From an uncultured Lachnospiraceae bacterium (GTDB lineage Bacteria; Bacillota; Clostridia; Lachnospirales; Lachnospiraceae), in the NCBI GenBank assembly GCA_905209075.1, contig CAJLRL010000028.1:1-31999 (forward strand): 31,999 nt of DNA. The letters are read 5' to 3'. Numbering within the stretch: position 1 is the first letter of the stretch; every line of letters begins with the position of its first letter. Positions 23,441-30,749 of the stretch are shown here, piece after piece. The notes beneath the pieces are model-generated. The model was not told where the DNA came from. It did not search any database and saw nothing but the letters and a program-made list of their open reading frames with translations. Made by a program: the position numbers and the translations under genes.

Positions 23441-23485
23441 ACTCGAAGGAAGTGTGCTTATGGCATGCATTCTTCGAGTTTTTTT
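23441..23485 (+). terminator. Rho-independent terminator
   Basis: ACTCGAAG (23441-23448) pairs with CTTCGAGT (23472-23479), with further pairing inside the 23-base interior, followed by seven T residues (23479-23485). It presumably ends the ROK gene transcript after the palindrome. Confidence 0.8.
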
Positions 23486-23545
23486 GAAATATGCACAAAA
23501 TAAAACACTTCGGTTTGTGCAAAAGGTAAAAACTGTCAAAAAATA

Positions 23546-23574
23546 TTGACAAATTTGAGTAATGGAATAATAAT
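23546..23574 (+). promoter_or_regulatory. Promoter of the polyol operon
   Basis: TTGACA (23546-23551), 17-bp spacer, AATAAT (23569-23574). Transcription should begin near 23581, within the operator that follows. Confidence 0.72.
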
Positions 23575-23612
23575 GTAATTACTTTAATAAAACTTTTTAT
23601 AAAAGTAATTAC
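23575..23612 (+). promoter_or_regulatory. Candidate ROK repressor operator (paired GTAATTAC sites)
   Basis: GTAATTACTTT (23575-23585) and AAAGTAATTAC (23602-23612) form a perfect 11-bp inverted repeat. Each half also contains the 8-bp palindrome GTAATTAC. The two palindromes are 30 bp apart centre to centre, about three helical turns, and start right after the -10 box. This is a good place for a repressor; the ROK protein encoded upstream is the obvious candidate. Confidence 0.6.
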
Positions 23613-23655
23613 AAAATATAAGATCAAATAAATCACAAACAAGGAGGAAACAATT

Positions 23656-24684
23656 ATGCTACAGCAGGTTATGACAAATCCGGGAGAAATAACTTTCAGA
23701 GAGGTAGAGGTTCCGGCGGTAAAGGATGATCAGGTATTGGTCAAGATCATGAATATCGGAATATGTGGATCAGATATCCATGTGTACCATGGAAAACATC
23801 CATTTACAAAATATCCTGTTACACAGGGACACGAAGTATCCGGAGAAATCGCAGAATTAGGAAAGAATGTAAAAGAGTTTAAGGTCGGACAGAAAGTGAC
23901 TATCGAGCCTCAGGTGTACTGTGGACATTGCTATCCATGCAGACACGGCAAGTACAATCTCTGTGAAGAGTTAAAGGTCATGGGATTCCAGACAACAGGA
24001 ACTGCATCAGAGTATTTCGCCGTTGACGCATCAAAGGTTACACCGATTCCTGAGGATATGTCATTTGAAGAGGGCGCTATGATTGAGCCACTTGCAGTTG
24101 CAGTTCATGGGGTAAAGCAGATGGGCGATGTTTCAGGAATGAACATTGCGGTAATCGGTGCCGGTCCTATCGGAAATCTTGTAGCACAGTCTGCAAAGGG
24201 AATGGGTGCTGCAAAAGTTATGATTACAGATGTAAGTGATCTTCGTCTGGAAAAAGCAAAAGAATGTGGAATTGATGTATGTGTAAATACAAAGAACAAA
24301 GATTTCGGTGAGGCAATGGTAGAGGCATTTGGACCGGATAAGGCTGATGTTATCTATGATTGTGCTGGAAATAATATCACCATGGGACAGGCAATCAAGT
24401 ATGCACGTAAAGGAAGTGTGATCGTACTCGTTGCAGTATTTGCAGGAATGGCAGAGATAGATCTTGCTGTTGCAAATGACCATGAACTTGATATTAAGAG
24501 CACTATGATGTACCGCCATGATGATTATGTAGATGCTATTCGTCTTGTAGATGAAGGAAAAGTACAATTAAGACCACTTATTTCAAAGACCTTTGCATTC
24601 AAGGATTATCTCAATGCATACAAGTATATTGATGATAACCGTGAGACAACAATGAAAGTCATCATCAATGTGCAGGAAAAATAA
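23656..24684 (+). CDS. Zinc-dependent polyol/sorbitol dehydrogenase family protein
   Basis: The 342-residue enzyme belongs to the medium-chain zinc dehydrogenases. Likely catalytic zinc ligands are Cys37 (GICGSD), His59-Glu60 (TQGHEVSG) and the Glu144 region (MIEPLAVAVH). The structural zinc Cys residues are 89, 92, 95 and 103, and the Rossmann motif is GAGPIG (168-173). It should oxidise a sugar alcohol to a ketose with NAD(P)+; the Asp at the end of the second strand (ITDVSDLRLEKA) suggests NAD+. With a fructokinase-like PfkB kinase downstream, sorbitol to fructose is the simplest reading, but galactitol, xylitol or another polyol is possible. An AAGGAGG site precedes it; first gene of the operon under 23546-23612. 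Confidence 0.85.
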   Translation: MLQQVMTNPGEITFREVEVPAVKDDQVLVKIMNIGICGSDIHVYHGKHPFTKYPVTQGHEVSGEIAELGKNVKEFKVGQKVTIEPQVYCGHCYPCRHGKYNLCEELKVMGFQTTGTASEYFAVDASKVTPIPEDMSFEEGAMIEPLAVAVHGVKQMGDVSGMNIAVIGAGPIGNLVAQSAKGMGAAKVMITDVSDLRLEKAKECGIDVCVNTKNKDFGEAMVEAFGPDKADVIYDCAGNNITMGQAIKYARKGSVIVLVAVFAGMAEIDLAVANDHELDIKSTMMYRHDDYVDAIRLVDEGKVQLRPLISKTFAFKDYLNAYKYIDDNRETTMKVIINVQEK

Positions 24685-24719
24685 TTCTGTCAGAAAGTAA
24701 GACATTGCAGGAGGAAGAC

Positions 24720-26087
24720 ATGGGAAGCAGTAACAACAGTAATGGTAAGGTACCATTGATAAGCAAGATTGCATACGGATTCGGTGATGTGGGATGTAAT
24801 TTCAGCTGGATGTTCGTCAGTAATTTTCTTATGATATTTTATACAGATGTATTTGGGATCAGCATGGCTGCGGTATCGGCACTTATGCTCTTTTCAAGAT
24901 TCTGGGATGCGATCAATGATCCGATAGTCGGAGGTCTTACAGACAAGACAAAGTCAAGATGGGGAAGATATCGTCCGTGGCTTATGATTGCGGCACCGAT
25001 TACAGCAGTCCTTCTTATTATGACATTCTGGGCAAGACCGGACTGGCCGCAGACTGGTAAAATCATATATATGGTGATCACATACTGTCTGCTGGTTCTC
25101 GGATATACCTGTGTAAATATTCCATACGGCACACTCTGTGGAGCTATGACACAGGACATAGATGAACGTGCAAAAATAAATACTTCTCGTTCAGTAGCTG
25201 CTATGATAGCAATTGGAGTGCTAAATATAATTACAGTACCACTTATCAGCAAATTTGGAAGCAGCAGTCCTAAAATCGGTTATCTGACTGTAGCCATAAT
25301 CTATGGATGTATTTTTGCAGCGTGTCATTTCTTCTGCTTTGCCAAGACAAAGGAGGCAGTTGAGACACCTGAAAAAGAAAAAATATCTGTCAAGGTACAG
25401 ATCAAGGCTGTGATGCAGAACAAACCGTACATTCTTGCCTTGATAGGTCAGATACTATTCGGATTCACATTGTATGGCAGAAATGCAGATGTATTATATT
25501 ATTTTACATATGTTGAGGGTGATGCATCCTATTACACAACATATTCTATGTGTATTATCATTCCTTCGATAATTGGAGCTGCATGTTTCCAACCGGTATT
25601 TAAGAAACTTAACAACAAGGGAAGAACAGCATCGATATTTGCCCTTCTTACCGGTATTTCAATGCTTTTCATGTTCCTTTTCAATGTAAAAGAAGCACCG
25701 ATCGTATTTTATGCTCTTTCTGGAGTTACGCAGTTTTTCTTTTCTGGATTTAACACTGCCATATATGCAATAATTCCTGATTGTGTAGAGTATGGAGAGT
25801 GGAAAACCGGACTTAGAAATGATGGATTTCAGTATGCGTTTATATCGCTTGGCAATAAAATAGGAATGGCGATAGGAACAGCACTTTTAGCAGGACTTCT
25901 TGGGAAGTATGGATATGTTGCCAATCAGCAGCAGAATTCACAGGTCCTTTCTATAATGAAGCATGCATTTACAACTATTCCGGGTACACTATGGATAGTA
26001 ACAGCGATTGTATTGTTTTTCTACAGACTGAATAAAAAACGCTATAACGAGATTATGGAGGACTTAAAGAATGGTAAAAAAGGTTGA
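24720..26087 (+). CDS. GPH-family (MelB-like) cation:sugar symporter
   Basis: The 455-residue protein has twelve predicted membrane helices and the glycoside-pentoside-hexuronide signatures: KIAYGFGDVGCNFSWMFVSNFLMIFYTDVFG at the N-terminus, FSRFWDAINDPIVGGLTDKTKSRWGRYRPWL (about residues 58-88) with the conserved acidic residues used for cation coupling in MelB, and YTCVNIPYGTLCGAMTQD. The later IPDCVEYGEWKTGLRNDGFQYAF is also characteristic. It probably imports the operon's substrate with Na+ or H+. The ATG at 24720 has GGAGG six to seven bases upstream; a TTG at 24705 precedes that site. Its end overlaps the kinase gene by 17 bases. Confidence 0.88.
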   Translation: MGSSNNSNGKVPLISKIAYGFGDVGCNFSWMFVSNFLMIFYTDVFGISMAAVSALMLFSRFWDAINDPIVGGLTDKTKSRWGRYRPWLMIAAPITAVLLIMTFWARPDWPQTGKIIYMVITYCLLVLGYTCVNIPYGTLCGAMTQDIDERAKINTSRSVAAMIAIGVLNIITVPLISKFGSSSPKIGYLTVAIIYGCIFAACHFFCFAKTKEAVETPEKEKISVKVQIKAVMQNKPYILALIGQILFGFTLYGRNADVLYYFTYVEGDASYYTTYSMCIIIPSIIGAACFQPVFKKLNNKGRTASIFALLTGISMLFMFLFNVKEAPIVFYALSGVTQFFFSGFNTAIYAIIPDCVEYGEWKTGLRNDGFQYAFISLGNKIGMAIGTALLAGLLGKYGYVANQQQNSQVLSIMKHAFTTIPGTLWIVTAIVLFFYRLNKKRYNEIMEDLKNGKKG

Positions 26088-27039
26088 TATAGCCGCACTT
26101 GGAGAACTTCTCATAGATTTTACAGAAGCAGGGGTTAGTAAATCAGGTATGAAACTGTTTGAGCAGAACCCGGGCGGAGCACCTGCAAATCTGCTTACAG
26201 TAGCAAGTCACTTTGGTTATAAAACTTCGTTCATAGGAAAGGTTGGCAAGGATATGCATGGAGAGTTTTTAAGACGGACTCTCCAAAAAGAAGGTATAGG
26301 AACGGATTCACTTATCGTGGATGATAGATTTTTTACAACACTTGCTTTTGTCGGTATAGACAAAAATGGAGAAAGAAACTTTTCATTTTCCAGAAAGCCT
26401 GGAGCTGATACACAGCTGTCAGCAGCAGATCTGGATAGAGAATTGCTGCAAAATTGCCGGATTTTTCATTTTGGCTCATTATCGCTTACCGATGAACCAG
26501 CCAAAACGGCCACACTTGAAGCAGTACAGATTGCCAGACGGGCAGGGTCACTCATATCATATGACCCAAATTACAGGGCAACACTCTGGGAGAACAAGGA
26601 ATCAGCTGTAGAGACAATGAAATCGGTTATTCCTCTTGTTGATTTTATGAAGGTATCAGATGAGGAAAGCCTTCTTCTTACAAACACCTCGGATTACATG
26701 AGTGCGGCACAGAGTCTGCTCAACAATGGTCCAAAGCTTGTTGCAATCACGCTTGGCGAGGATGGTGTGCTTATTGCAACAGCCGATCAGAAGAGCGTTG
26801 TGCCAGGCTTTAAGATTGAAGCAATTGACACAACAGGTGCAGGTGATTCATTTTGGGGAGGCTTTTTAAGTAAATACCTTTCATATGGCAAAAGCCTCGA
26901 AGAGCTTGAATGGGAAGAAATATATGAATGCGCGGTTACAGGGAATGCTGTTGCGGCTCTTTGCGTACAAAAGAGAGGCGGCATACCTGCAATTCCCACT
27001 AAATTTGAGGTTGCATCGTTTTTGAATAGAAAATTGTAG
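26071..27039 (+). CDS. PfkB-family sugar kinase (fructokinase-like)
   Basis: The 322-residue cytoplasmic kinase carries both ribokinase-family signatures: the N-terminal GELLIDFTE...NPGGAPANLLTVASHFG (substrate lid and GG hinge) and the C-terminal DTTGAGDSFWGGFLSKYL with the catalytic Asp of GAGD. The wording around NPGGAPANL resembles bacterial fructokinases (ScrK), which form fructose 6-phosphate. That would complete a path from hexitol through ketose to glycolysis with the two upstream genes. The start lies in the symporter gene with GGAGG upstream, so translation is coupled. Substrate is inferred from resemblance and context, not proven. Ends 29 bases from the convergent merR gene. Confidence 0.88.
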   Translation: MVKKVDIAALGELLIDFTEAGVSKSGMKLFEQNPGGAPANLLTVASHFGYKTSFIGKVGKDMHGEFLRRTLQKEGIGTDSLIVDDRFFTTLAFVGIDKNGERNFSFSRKPGADTQLSAADLDRELLQNCRIFHFGSLSLTDEPAKTATLEAVQIARRAGSLISYDPNYRATLWENKESAVETMKSVIPLVDFMKVSDEESLLLTNTSDYMSAAQSLLNNGPKLVAITLGEDGVLIATADQKSVVPGFKIEAIDTTGAGDSFWGGFLSKYLSYGKSLEELEWEEIYECAVTGNAVAALCVQKRGGIPAIPTKFEVASFLNRKL

Positions 27040-27068
27040 TATAAAAGCTGCTGACGTTTTTGTATATG

Positions 27069-27485
27069 TTATTTGTAGTCAAGCCAGTTTGGTTTTGGAA
27101 GATTATTTTCAATAGCTTTTTTAATATCTGTATAGAAACGTATTTTTTTCTGCACGTGGTCATAGTCCGCGTGCAGTTCTTTTAATTTATCTTCAACAGA
27201 TTTTTTCTGGCAATCTAACAGTGCTATCATGTCATCAATAGAATTATCCTCATCTGATTCAAAATTGAAGAAATCCCTAAGCTGGGATATAGACATTCCA
27301 GTACGCTTGAAACAGCATATGGACCTGAGTCTGTTTATATGCATTTCATAGTATATACGCTGGTTAGTGGATGACCGGCCGACATTTGTAAGTAGTCCTT
27401 CGTCCTCGTAGTACCTAAGAGTAGACACTGGAATATTGAACATTTCAGAAACTTCCCGTATGGTGTATACCTTATCTGTTTCCAT
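27069..27485 (-). CDS. MerR-family regulator, AdhR-like
   Basis: The 138-residue protein has the MerR winged helix (about residues 6-74, VYTIREVSEMFNIPVSTLRYYEDEGLL) and a long coiled-coil dimerisation helix (about 85-125), with no large ligand domain. Cys58 in SICCFKRTGMS lines up with Cys52 of Bacillus subtilis AdhR (KCMRNAGLS), the residue implicated in sensing aldehydes and other electrophiles. Cys57 lies next to it. The gene is divergent from an aldo-keto reductase whose promoter has a 19-bp spacer and an AdhR-like repeat. I start at 27485, with AAGGAG five to six bases upstream; the TTG at 27503 is less likely. Aldehyde response is inferred. Confidence 0.85.
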   Translation of the reverse strand: METDKVYTIREVSEMFNIPVSTLRYYEDEGLLTNVGRSSTNQRIYYEMHINRLRSICCFKRTGMSISQLRDFFNFESDEDNSIDDMIALLDCQKKSVEDKLKELHADYDHVQKKIRFYTDIKKAIENNLPKPNWLDYK

Positions 27486-27589
27486 AAAATTCTCCTTGAT
27501 CAAATATATTAGTCACTTAAACTTCCCGGTAAATACAGCTTTACACGGTAATGTCGATTTGTTTTAGCATATTATATATGTTTTGTGTA

Positions 27590-27620
27590 TTGCGTTCAAG
27601 TATACTTTAGGTGCTACAAT
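27590..27620 (+). promoter_or_regulatory. MerR-type promoter with 19-bp spacer and dyad
   Basis: TTGCGT (27590-27595), a 19-bp spacer and TACAAT (27615-27620) have the over-long spacing typical of MerR-activated promoters. Within the spacer lies AAGTATACTT (27598-27607). The wider TTCAAG-TATA-CTTTAG closely resembles the CTTAAAG-N4-CTTTAAG repeat reported for AdhR. Confidence 0.72.
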
Positions 27621-27660
27621 GACATTAACATAAATCATTTGGTATAAATGGGAGGTAAAT

Positions 27661-28647
27661 ATGTATACAGCAAATGAAAAAAGATATGACACAATGAAGT
27701 ACAACAGATGCGGAAATAGTGGCCTTAAGCTTCCGGTAGTATCGCTTGGATTCTGGCACAATTTCGGAGATTTTTCATCATATGACAATATGAAGCAGAT
27801 GTGTTTTACTGCATTTGACAATGGTATAACACATTTTGATCTGGCAAACAATTACGGACCTGAGTATGGCAGCGCAGAAAAGCATCTTGGAATGATACTA
27901 AAAGAGAATTTTGGCGGATACAGAGATGAACTGCTTATAAGCACAAAGGCAGGATTTGATATGTGGAAAGGTCCATATGGTAATTGGGGAAGCCGCAAAT
28001 ATCTGATAGCAAGCCTTGACCAGAGTCTAAGACGTCTGGGATTAGACTATGTTGATATATTTTATCATCACAGGATGGATCCAGAGACTCCGCTTGAGGA
28101 AACTATGGGGGCACTTGACCAGATAGTAAGAAGTGGTAAGGCATTGTATGTGGGACTTTCAAATTATGACGGAGAGAATATGAAAAAAGCCTGCAGTATA
28201 CTTGATGAGCTGAAATGTCCATATATCATTAACCAGAATTCTTACAATATATTTAACCGTACTATAGAGAATAATGGTTTGAAACAGGCTGCAAGAGAGT
28301 GCAAAAAGGGTATTATATCTTTCAGTCCTTTGGCACAGGGAATGCTTACAGACCGCTACATTAATGGAATTCCTGATGACAGCAGAATTATGACTGATGG
28401 AAGGTTTTTACATAAGGATCAGCTTGAAGCCCGTCTGGATCAGATCAGACGTTTGAATGAGCTTGCGGCTCAAAGAGGGGAGACTCTTGCGCAGATGGCA
28501 CTCAAATGGGTGGTAAAGGATGATGACGTGACAAGTGTGCTTATCGGTGCATCAAAACCACAGCAGATACTCGAAAATCTTAAAGTCATGCAGGCTGCGG
28601 ATTTTACGGAAGAAGAGCTTAAGCTTATTGATGAAATTTCACTTTAA
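27661..28647 (+). CDS. Aldo-keto reductase (YghZ/GSP69-like)
   Basis: A 328-residue TIM-barrel NADPH-dependent reductase with the expected catalytic tetrad: Asp60 (FDLANNYG), Tyr65, Lys96 (ISTKAG) and His137 (FYHHRMD). Further family marks are GLSNYDGENM, NQNSYNIFNR, SPLAQGMLTDRY and the NADP-binding VLIGASKPQQILENL near the C-terminus. It resembles E. coli YghZ, which reduces short aldehydes such as methylglyoxal and glyceraldehyde 3-phosphate. The adjoining AdhR-like regulator and its promoter suggest induction by reactive aldehydes, possibly those arising from sugar metabolism. A GGGAGG site precedes the start. Probably transcribed alone. Confidence 0.9.
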   Translation: MYTANEKRYDTMKYNRCGNSGLKLPVVSLGFWHNFGDFSSYDNMKQMCFTAFDNGITHFDLANNYGPEYGSAEKHLGMILKENFGGYRDELLISTKAGFDMWKGPYGNWGSRKYLIASLDQSLRRLGLDYVDIFYHHRMDPETPLEETMGALDQIVRSGKALYVGLSNYDGENMKKACSILDELKCPYIINQNSYNIFNRTIENNGLKQAARECKKGIISFSPLAQGMLTDRYINGIPDDSRIMTDGRFLHKDQLEARLDQIRRLNELAAQRGETLAQMALKWVVKDDDVTSVLIGASKPQQILENLKVMQAADFTEEELKLIDEISL

Positions 28648-28680
28648 AAAAATATAAAACATTAAAAAAGTATAAAGTTG

Positions 28681-28709
28681 TTGAATTACCATAGGTTTTG
28701 CAGTATATT
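28681..28709 (+). promoter_or_regulatory. Possible promoter of the FUSC-like gene
   Basis: TTGAAT (28681-28686), 17-bp spacer, TATATT (28704-28709). Transcription near 28716 would place the whole palindrome 28729-28889 in the 5' leader. Confidence 0.5.
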
Positions 28710-28728
28710 ACTCTTCGCTTTATTTAAG

Positions 28729-28889
28729 ATGTACTCTCGGAATCTTCTTTAAACGAATAATTCTGGCTATATTTTCGATATACTGCTTCCATTTTCTCGT
28801 CGTACACACCGTGTACGCACTGCGAAAATGTCATTGTATATCAAAAATCTATCTCAGAATTCTTCATTTAGAAGATTTCGAGAGTACAT
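28729..28889. repeat. 161-bp imperfect palindrome in the FUSC-like gene leader
   Basis: ATGTACTCTCG (28729-28739) pairs with CGAGAGTACAT (28879-28889). Imperfect pairing continues inward (AATCTTCT, AATTCTG, GATATAC, CATTTTC and complements) to the perfect centre CGTACAC-ACC-GTGTACG (28801-28817). The dyad axis is at 28809. The ribosome site of the next gene begins about ten bases after its right end. Same length class and inner landmarks as 23272-23433. The rest of the gap 28648-28911 holds only the possible promoter. Confidence 0.8.
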
Positions 28890-28911
28890 TAAGGGCGAAA
28901 GGAGAATTTAC

Positions 28912-29955
28912 ATGACATTTTATCAGGAATTACAGCTTAGTTCGACCGGCTCAAAGCAGCTGATAAAGAACACAACAGACAAAAAGGAAAGAAGGCGGCA
29001 TATACTTATATACAATTTTAAAGTATACCTTGTTATGGCATTTTGTGTTGCTGTTGTCACAATATACAGCAAACTTACAGGAAATGGCAACAGTGTTGCC
29101 GGGGTTACAGTGCTTCTTGCACTTTTAGTACTGCGCCAGGCTGATTTTGGAATAAGGACAAGCCATGGGCTTATATGTATAGCGGGGATTTTTGCGATAC
29201 TTATGGCAGGTCCGAGGCTTTCGAATATGCTTCCACCGGCAGGAGCATTTGTTGTTAATTCTGTGTGCATAATGCTGCTTATGATTTTAGGATGCCATAA
29301 TGTTATCATGTATAATCACTCTACATTTGTTCTTGGATACCTTCTTCTTTACGGATATGATGTCAGTGGAAAAGATTATATCTTAAGAATTGCCGGGCTT
29401 GCGGCAGGAATGATCATATGCATGGCTGTTTTCTATAAGAATCAGAAAAACCGTCCATATCGCAGAACATTTATGGATTTATTCCGTGAATTTGATATAC
29501 ATTCAGCGAGAAATATATGGTACATAAGGCTGACTGTCATTGTTTCAAGTGCTATGTTTATCGTTTCAGCGCTTGGACTTCCAAGGGCTATGTGGGCAGG
29601 AATTGCATGTATGTCAGTATGTCTGCCGTTTACAGAGGACTGCACAGGCCGTGCACAGGACAGGGGACTTTTTAATGTAGTAGGAGCTGCATTATTTATT
29701 GTGCTTTATCTGGTGCTGCCAGAATCAATGTACAGTCTGATCGGAATAATAGGCGGTATAGGAGTAGGATATTCGGCAGGATACAGATGGCAGACTGCGT
29801 TTAATACGTTTGGCGCCTTATCAATAGCTTCAGCATTATTCGGAATGCCAATGGCGGTAGCACTCAGAGTAGGGATAAATGTTATATCATCGGTATACAC
29901 CTTAGTCTGTAATAAAATCATTGACGGGATACGTATCAGGAATTTTGCACATTAA
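28912..29955 (+). CDS. FUSC-family-like membrane protein
   Basis: The 347-residue product has an N-terminal cytoplasmic stretch of about 35 residues, then two sets of hydrophobic helices separated by a basic loop (about residues 175-200, KNQKNRPYRRTFMDLFREFD). The second set begins IRLTVIVSSAMFIVSALGLPRAMWAGIACMSVCLPF and resembles the fusaric-acid-resistance-like (FUSC) module, including the following R...RGLFNVVGAALFIV. Such proteins are thought to export aromatic acids or related compounds; no substrate can be named. I start at ATG 28912, with AAAGGAG seven bases upstream. The longer frame from 28828 is translated palindrome and lacks a ribosome site. Confidence 0.8.
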   Translation: MTFYQELQLSSTGSKQLIKNTTDKKERRRHILIYNFKVYLVMAFCVAVVTIYSKLTGNGNSVAGVTVLLALLVLRQADFGIRTSHGLICIAGIFAILMAGPRLSNMLPPAGAFVVNSVCIMLLMILGCHNVIMYNHSTFVLGYLLLYGYDVSGKDYILRIAGLAAGMIICMAVFYKNQKNRPYRRTFMDLFREFDIHSARNIWYIRLTVIVSSAMFIVSALGLPRAMWAGIACMSVCLPFTEDCTGRAQDRGLFNVVGAALFIVLYLVLPESMYSLIGIIGGIGVGYSAGYRWQTAFNTFGALSIASALFGMPMAVALRVGINVISSVYTLVCNKIIDGIRIRNFAH

Positions 29956-29980
29956 AAATAGTGTTATTCTTTGTTAAATG

Positions 29981-29989
29981 TGATACAAT
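29981..29989 (+). promoter_or_regulatory. Possible extended -10 promoter of the DUF4190 gene
   Basis: TGA-TACAAT (29981-29989) is an extended -10 without a good -35, 48 bases before the start codon. Confidence 0.4.
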
Positions 29990-30036
29990 CTAAATATCAA
30001 TTAATAAATTAGATATAATAACGAGGTGCAGAGGTT

Positions 30037-30717
30037 ATGAAAGAAAATATGGATGAATCTATGAAGGAAAATACACCGGTAACAGAACAGCAGACACCAC
30101 CGGTTTATGGAGAACAGCAGATGCAGGGACAGCAGACACCACCGGTTTACGGAGAACCGCAGATGCAGGGACAGCAGACACCACCATTTTACGGGGAACC
30201 GCAGATGCAGGGACAGCAGACACCACCATTTTACGGAGAACCGCAGATGCAGGGACAGCAGACACCGCCATTTTATGGAGAACCGCAGATGCAGGGACAG
30301 CAGACACCACCATTTTATGGGAATCCACAGATGCAGTATCAGCAGGTGCCGCCAGTGTATCAGAATCAGTATGCACGAAAAGAAAAAGGCGATGAGATAG
30401 CACTTGGGATTGCATCTATGTGTCTTGGAATTGCGTCACTGCTGTTATTTTGTACATGTGTTAATGTCGCAATGGCTATAGCGAGTGTAATTCTTGGAAT
30501 ACTTCAGATCGTAAAAAATAAAAATAAAGTATTTTCAATAGTAGGTTTTGTGACATCAGGAATAGCGTTTATACTTACGATATTATTTGTGATCGGTATT
30601 ATCGCATTTTCGTCAGAGGAAATGAACAATAATTCAACATACTACCATATGTATGATGATATTTATAATGAAATGTATGACGACTATGATTTTAATAGTT
30701 ATGACGACATTTACTAA
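30037..30717 (+). CDS. DUF4190-type membrane protein with Pro/Gln tandem repeats
   Basis: This 226-residue protein has an N-terminal region of six 14-residue units of the form QQTPPxYGExQMQG (about residues 18-101), then two or three membrane segments (EIALGIASMCLGIASLLLFCTCVNVAMAIASVILGILQIV and VFSIVGFVTSGIAFILTILFVIGII, residues about 118-195) with the DUF4190 look. An acidic Asp/Tyr tail (YDDIYNEMYDDYD) ends it. The repeat region should lie in the cytoplasm if the basic residues before the first helix follow the positive-inside rule. The function of DUF4190 proteins is unknown. A GAGGT ribosome site is upstream and a terminator follows at 30721. Confidence 0.85.
   Translation: MKENMDESMKENTPVTEQQTPPVYGEQQMQGQQTPPVYGEPQMQGQQTPPFYGEPQMQGQQTPPFYGEPQMQGQQTPPFYGEPQMQGQQTPPFYGNPQMQYQQVPPVYQNQYARKEKGDEIALGIASMCLGIASLLLFCTCVNVAMAIASVILGILQIVKNKNKVFSIVGFVTSGIAFILTILFVIGIIAFSSEEMNNNSTYYHMYDDIYNEMYDDYDFNSYDDIY
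30088..30339 (+). repeat. Six tandem 42-bp units in the DUF4190 gene
   Basis: Units start at 30088, 30130, 30172, 30214, 30256 and 30298, with a decayed seventh from 30340. The central units are nearly identical at the DNA level, including silent positions. That indicates recent duplication or ongoing conversion and probable length variation between strains. Confidence 0.92.
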
Positions 30718-30720
30718 ACA

Positions 30721-30749
30721 AAAACTTCCCATATTTGGGGAGTTTTTTT
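30721..30749. terminator. Terminator between the DUF4190 gene and the convergent kinase gene
   Basis: AAACTTCCC (30722-30730) pairs with GGGGAGTTT (ending at 30745) with one G-T position, followed by a T-run to 30749. The A-rich 5' side makes it usable from both strands. Confidence 0.82.

Noticed and set aside
28828..28911. Extended N-terminus of the FUSC-like protein
   Set aside because: These 28 codons translate the right arm of the palindrome; no ribosome site precedes 28828, while a good one precedes 28912.
30088..30339. Regularly spaced repeats that could suggest a CRISPR array
   Set aside because: The 42-bp units are contiguous, have no unique spacers and translate in frame as QQTPPxYGExQMQG within a good gene; no cas genes are nearby.
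30107..30400. Overlapping frames on both strands across the repeat region
   Set aside because: They are repeat artefacts of the DUF4190 gene with highly biased composition and no ribosome sites.
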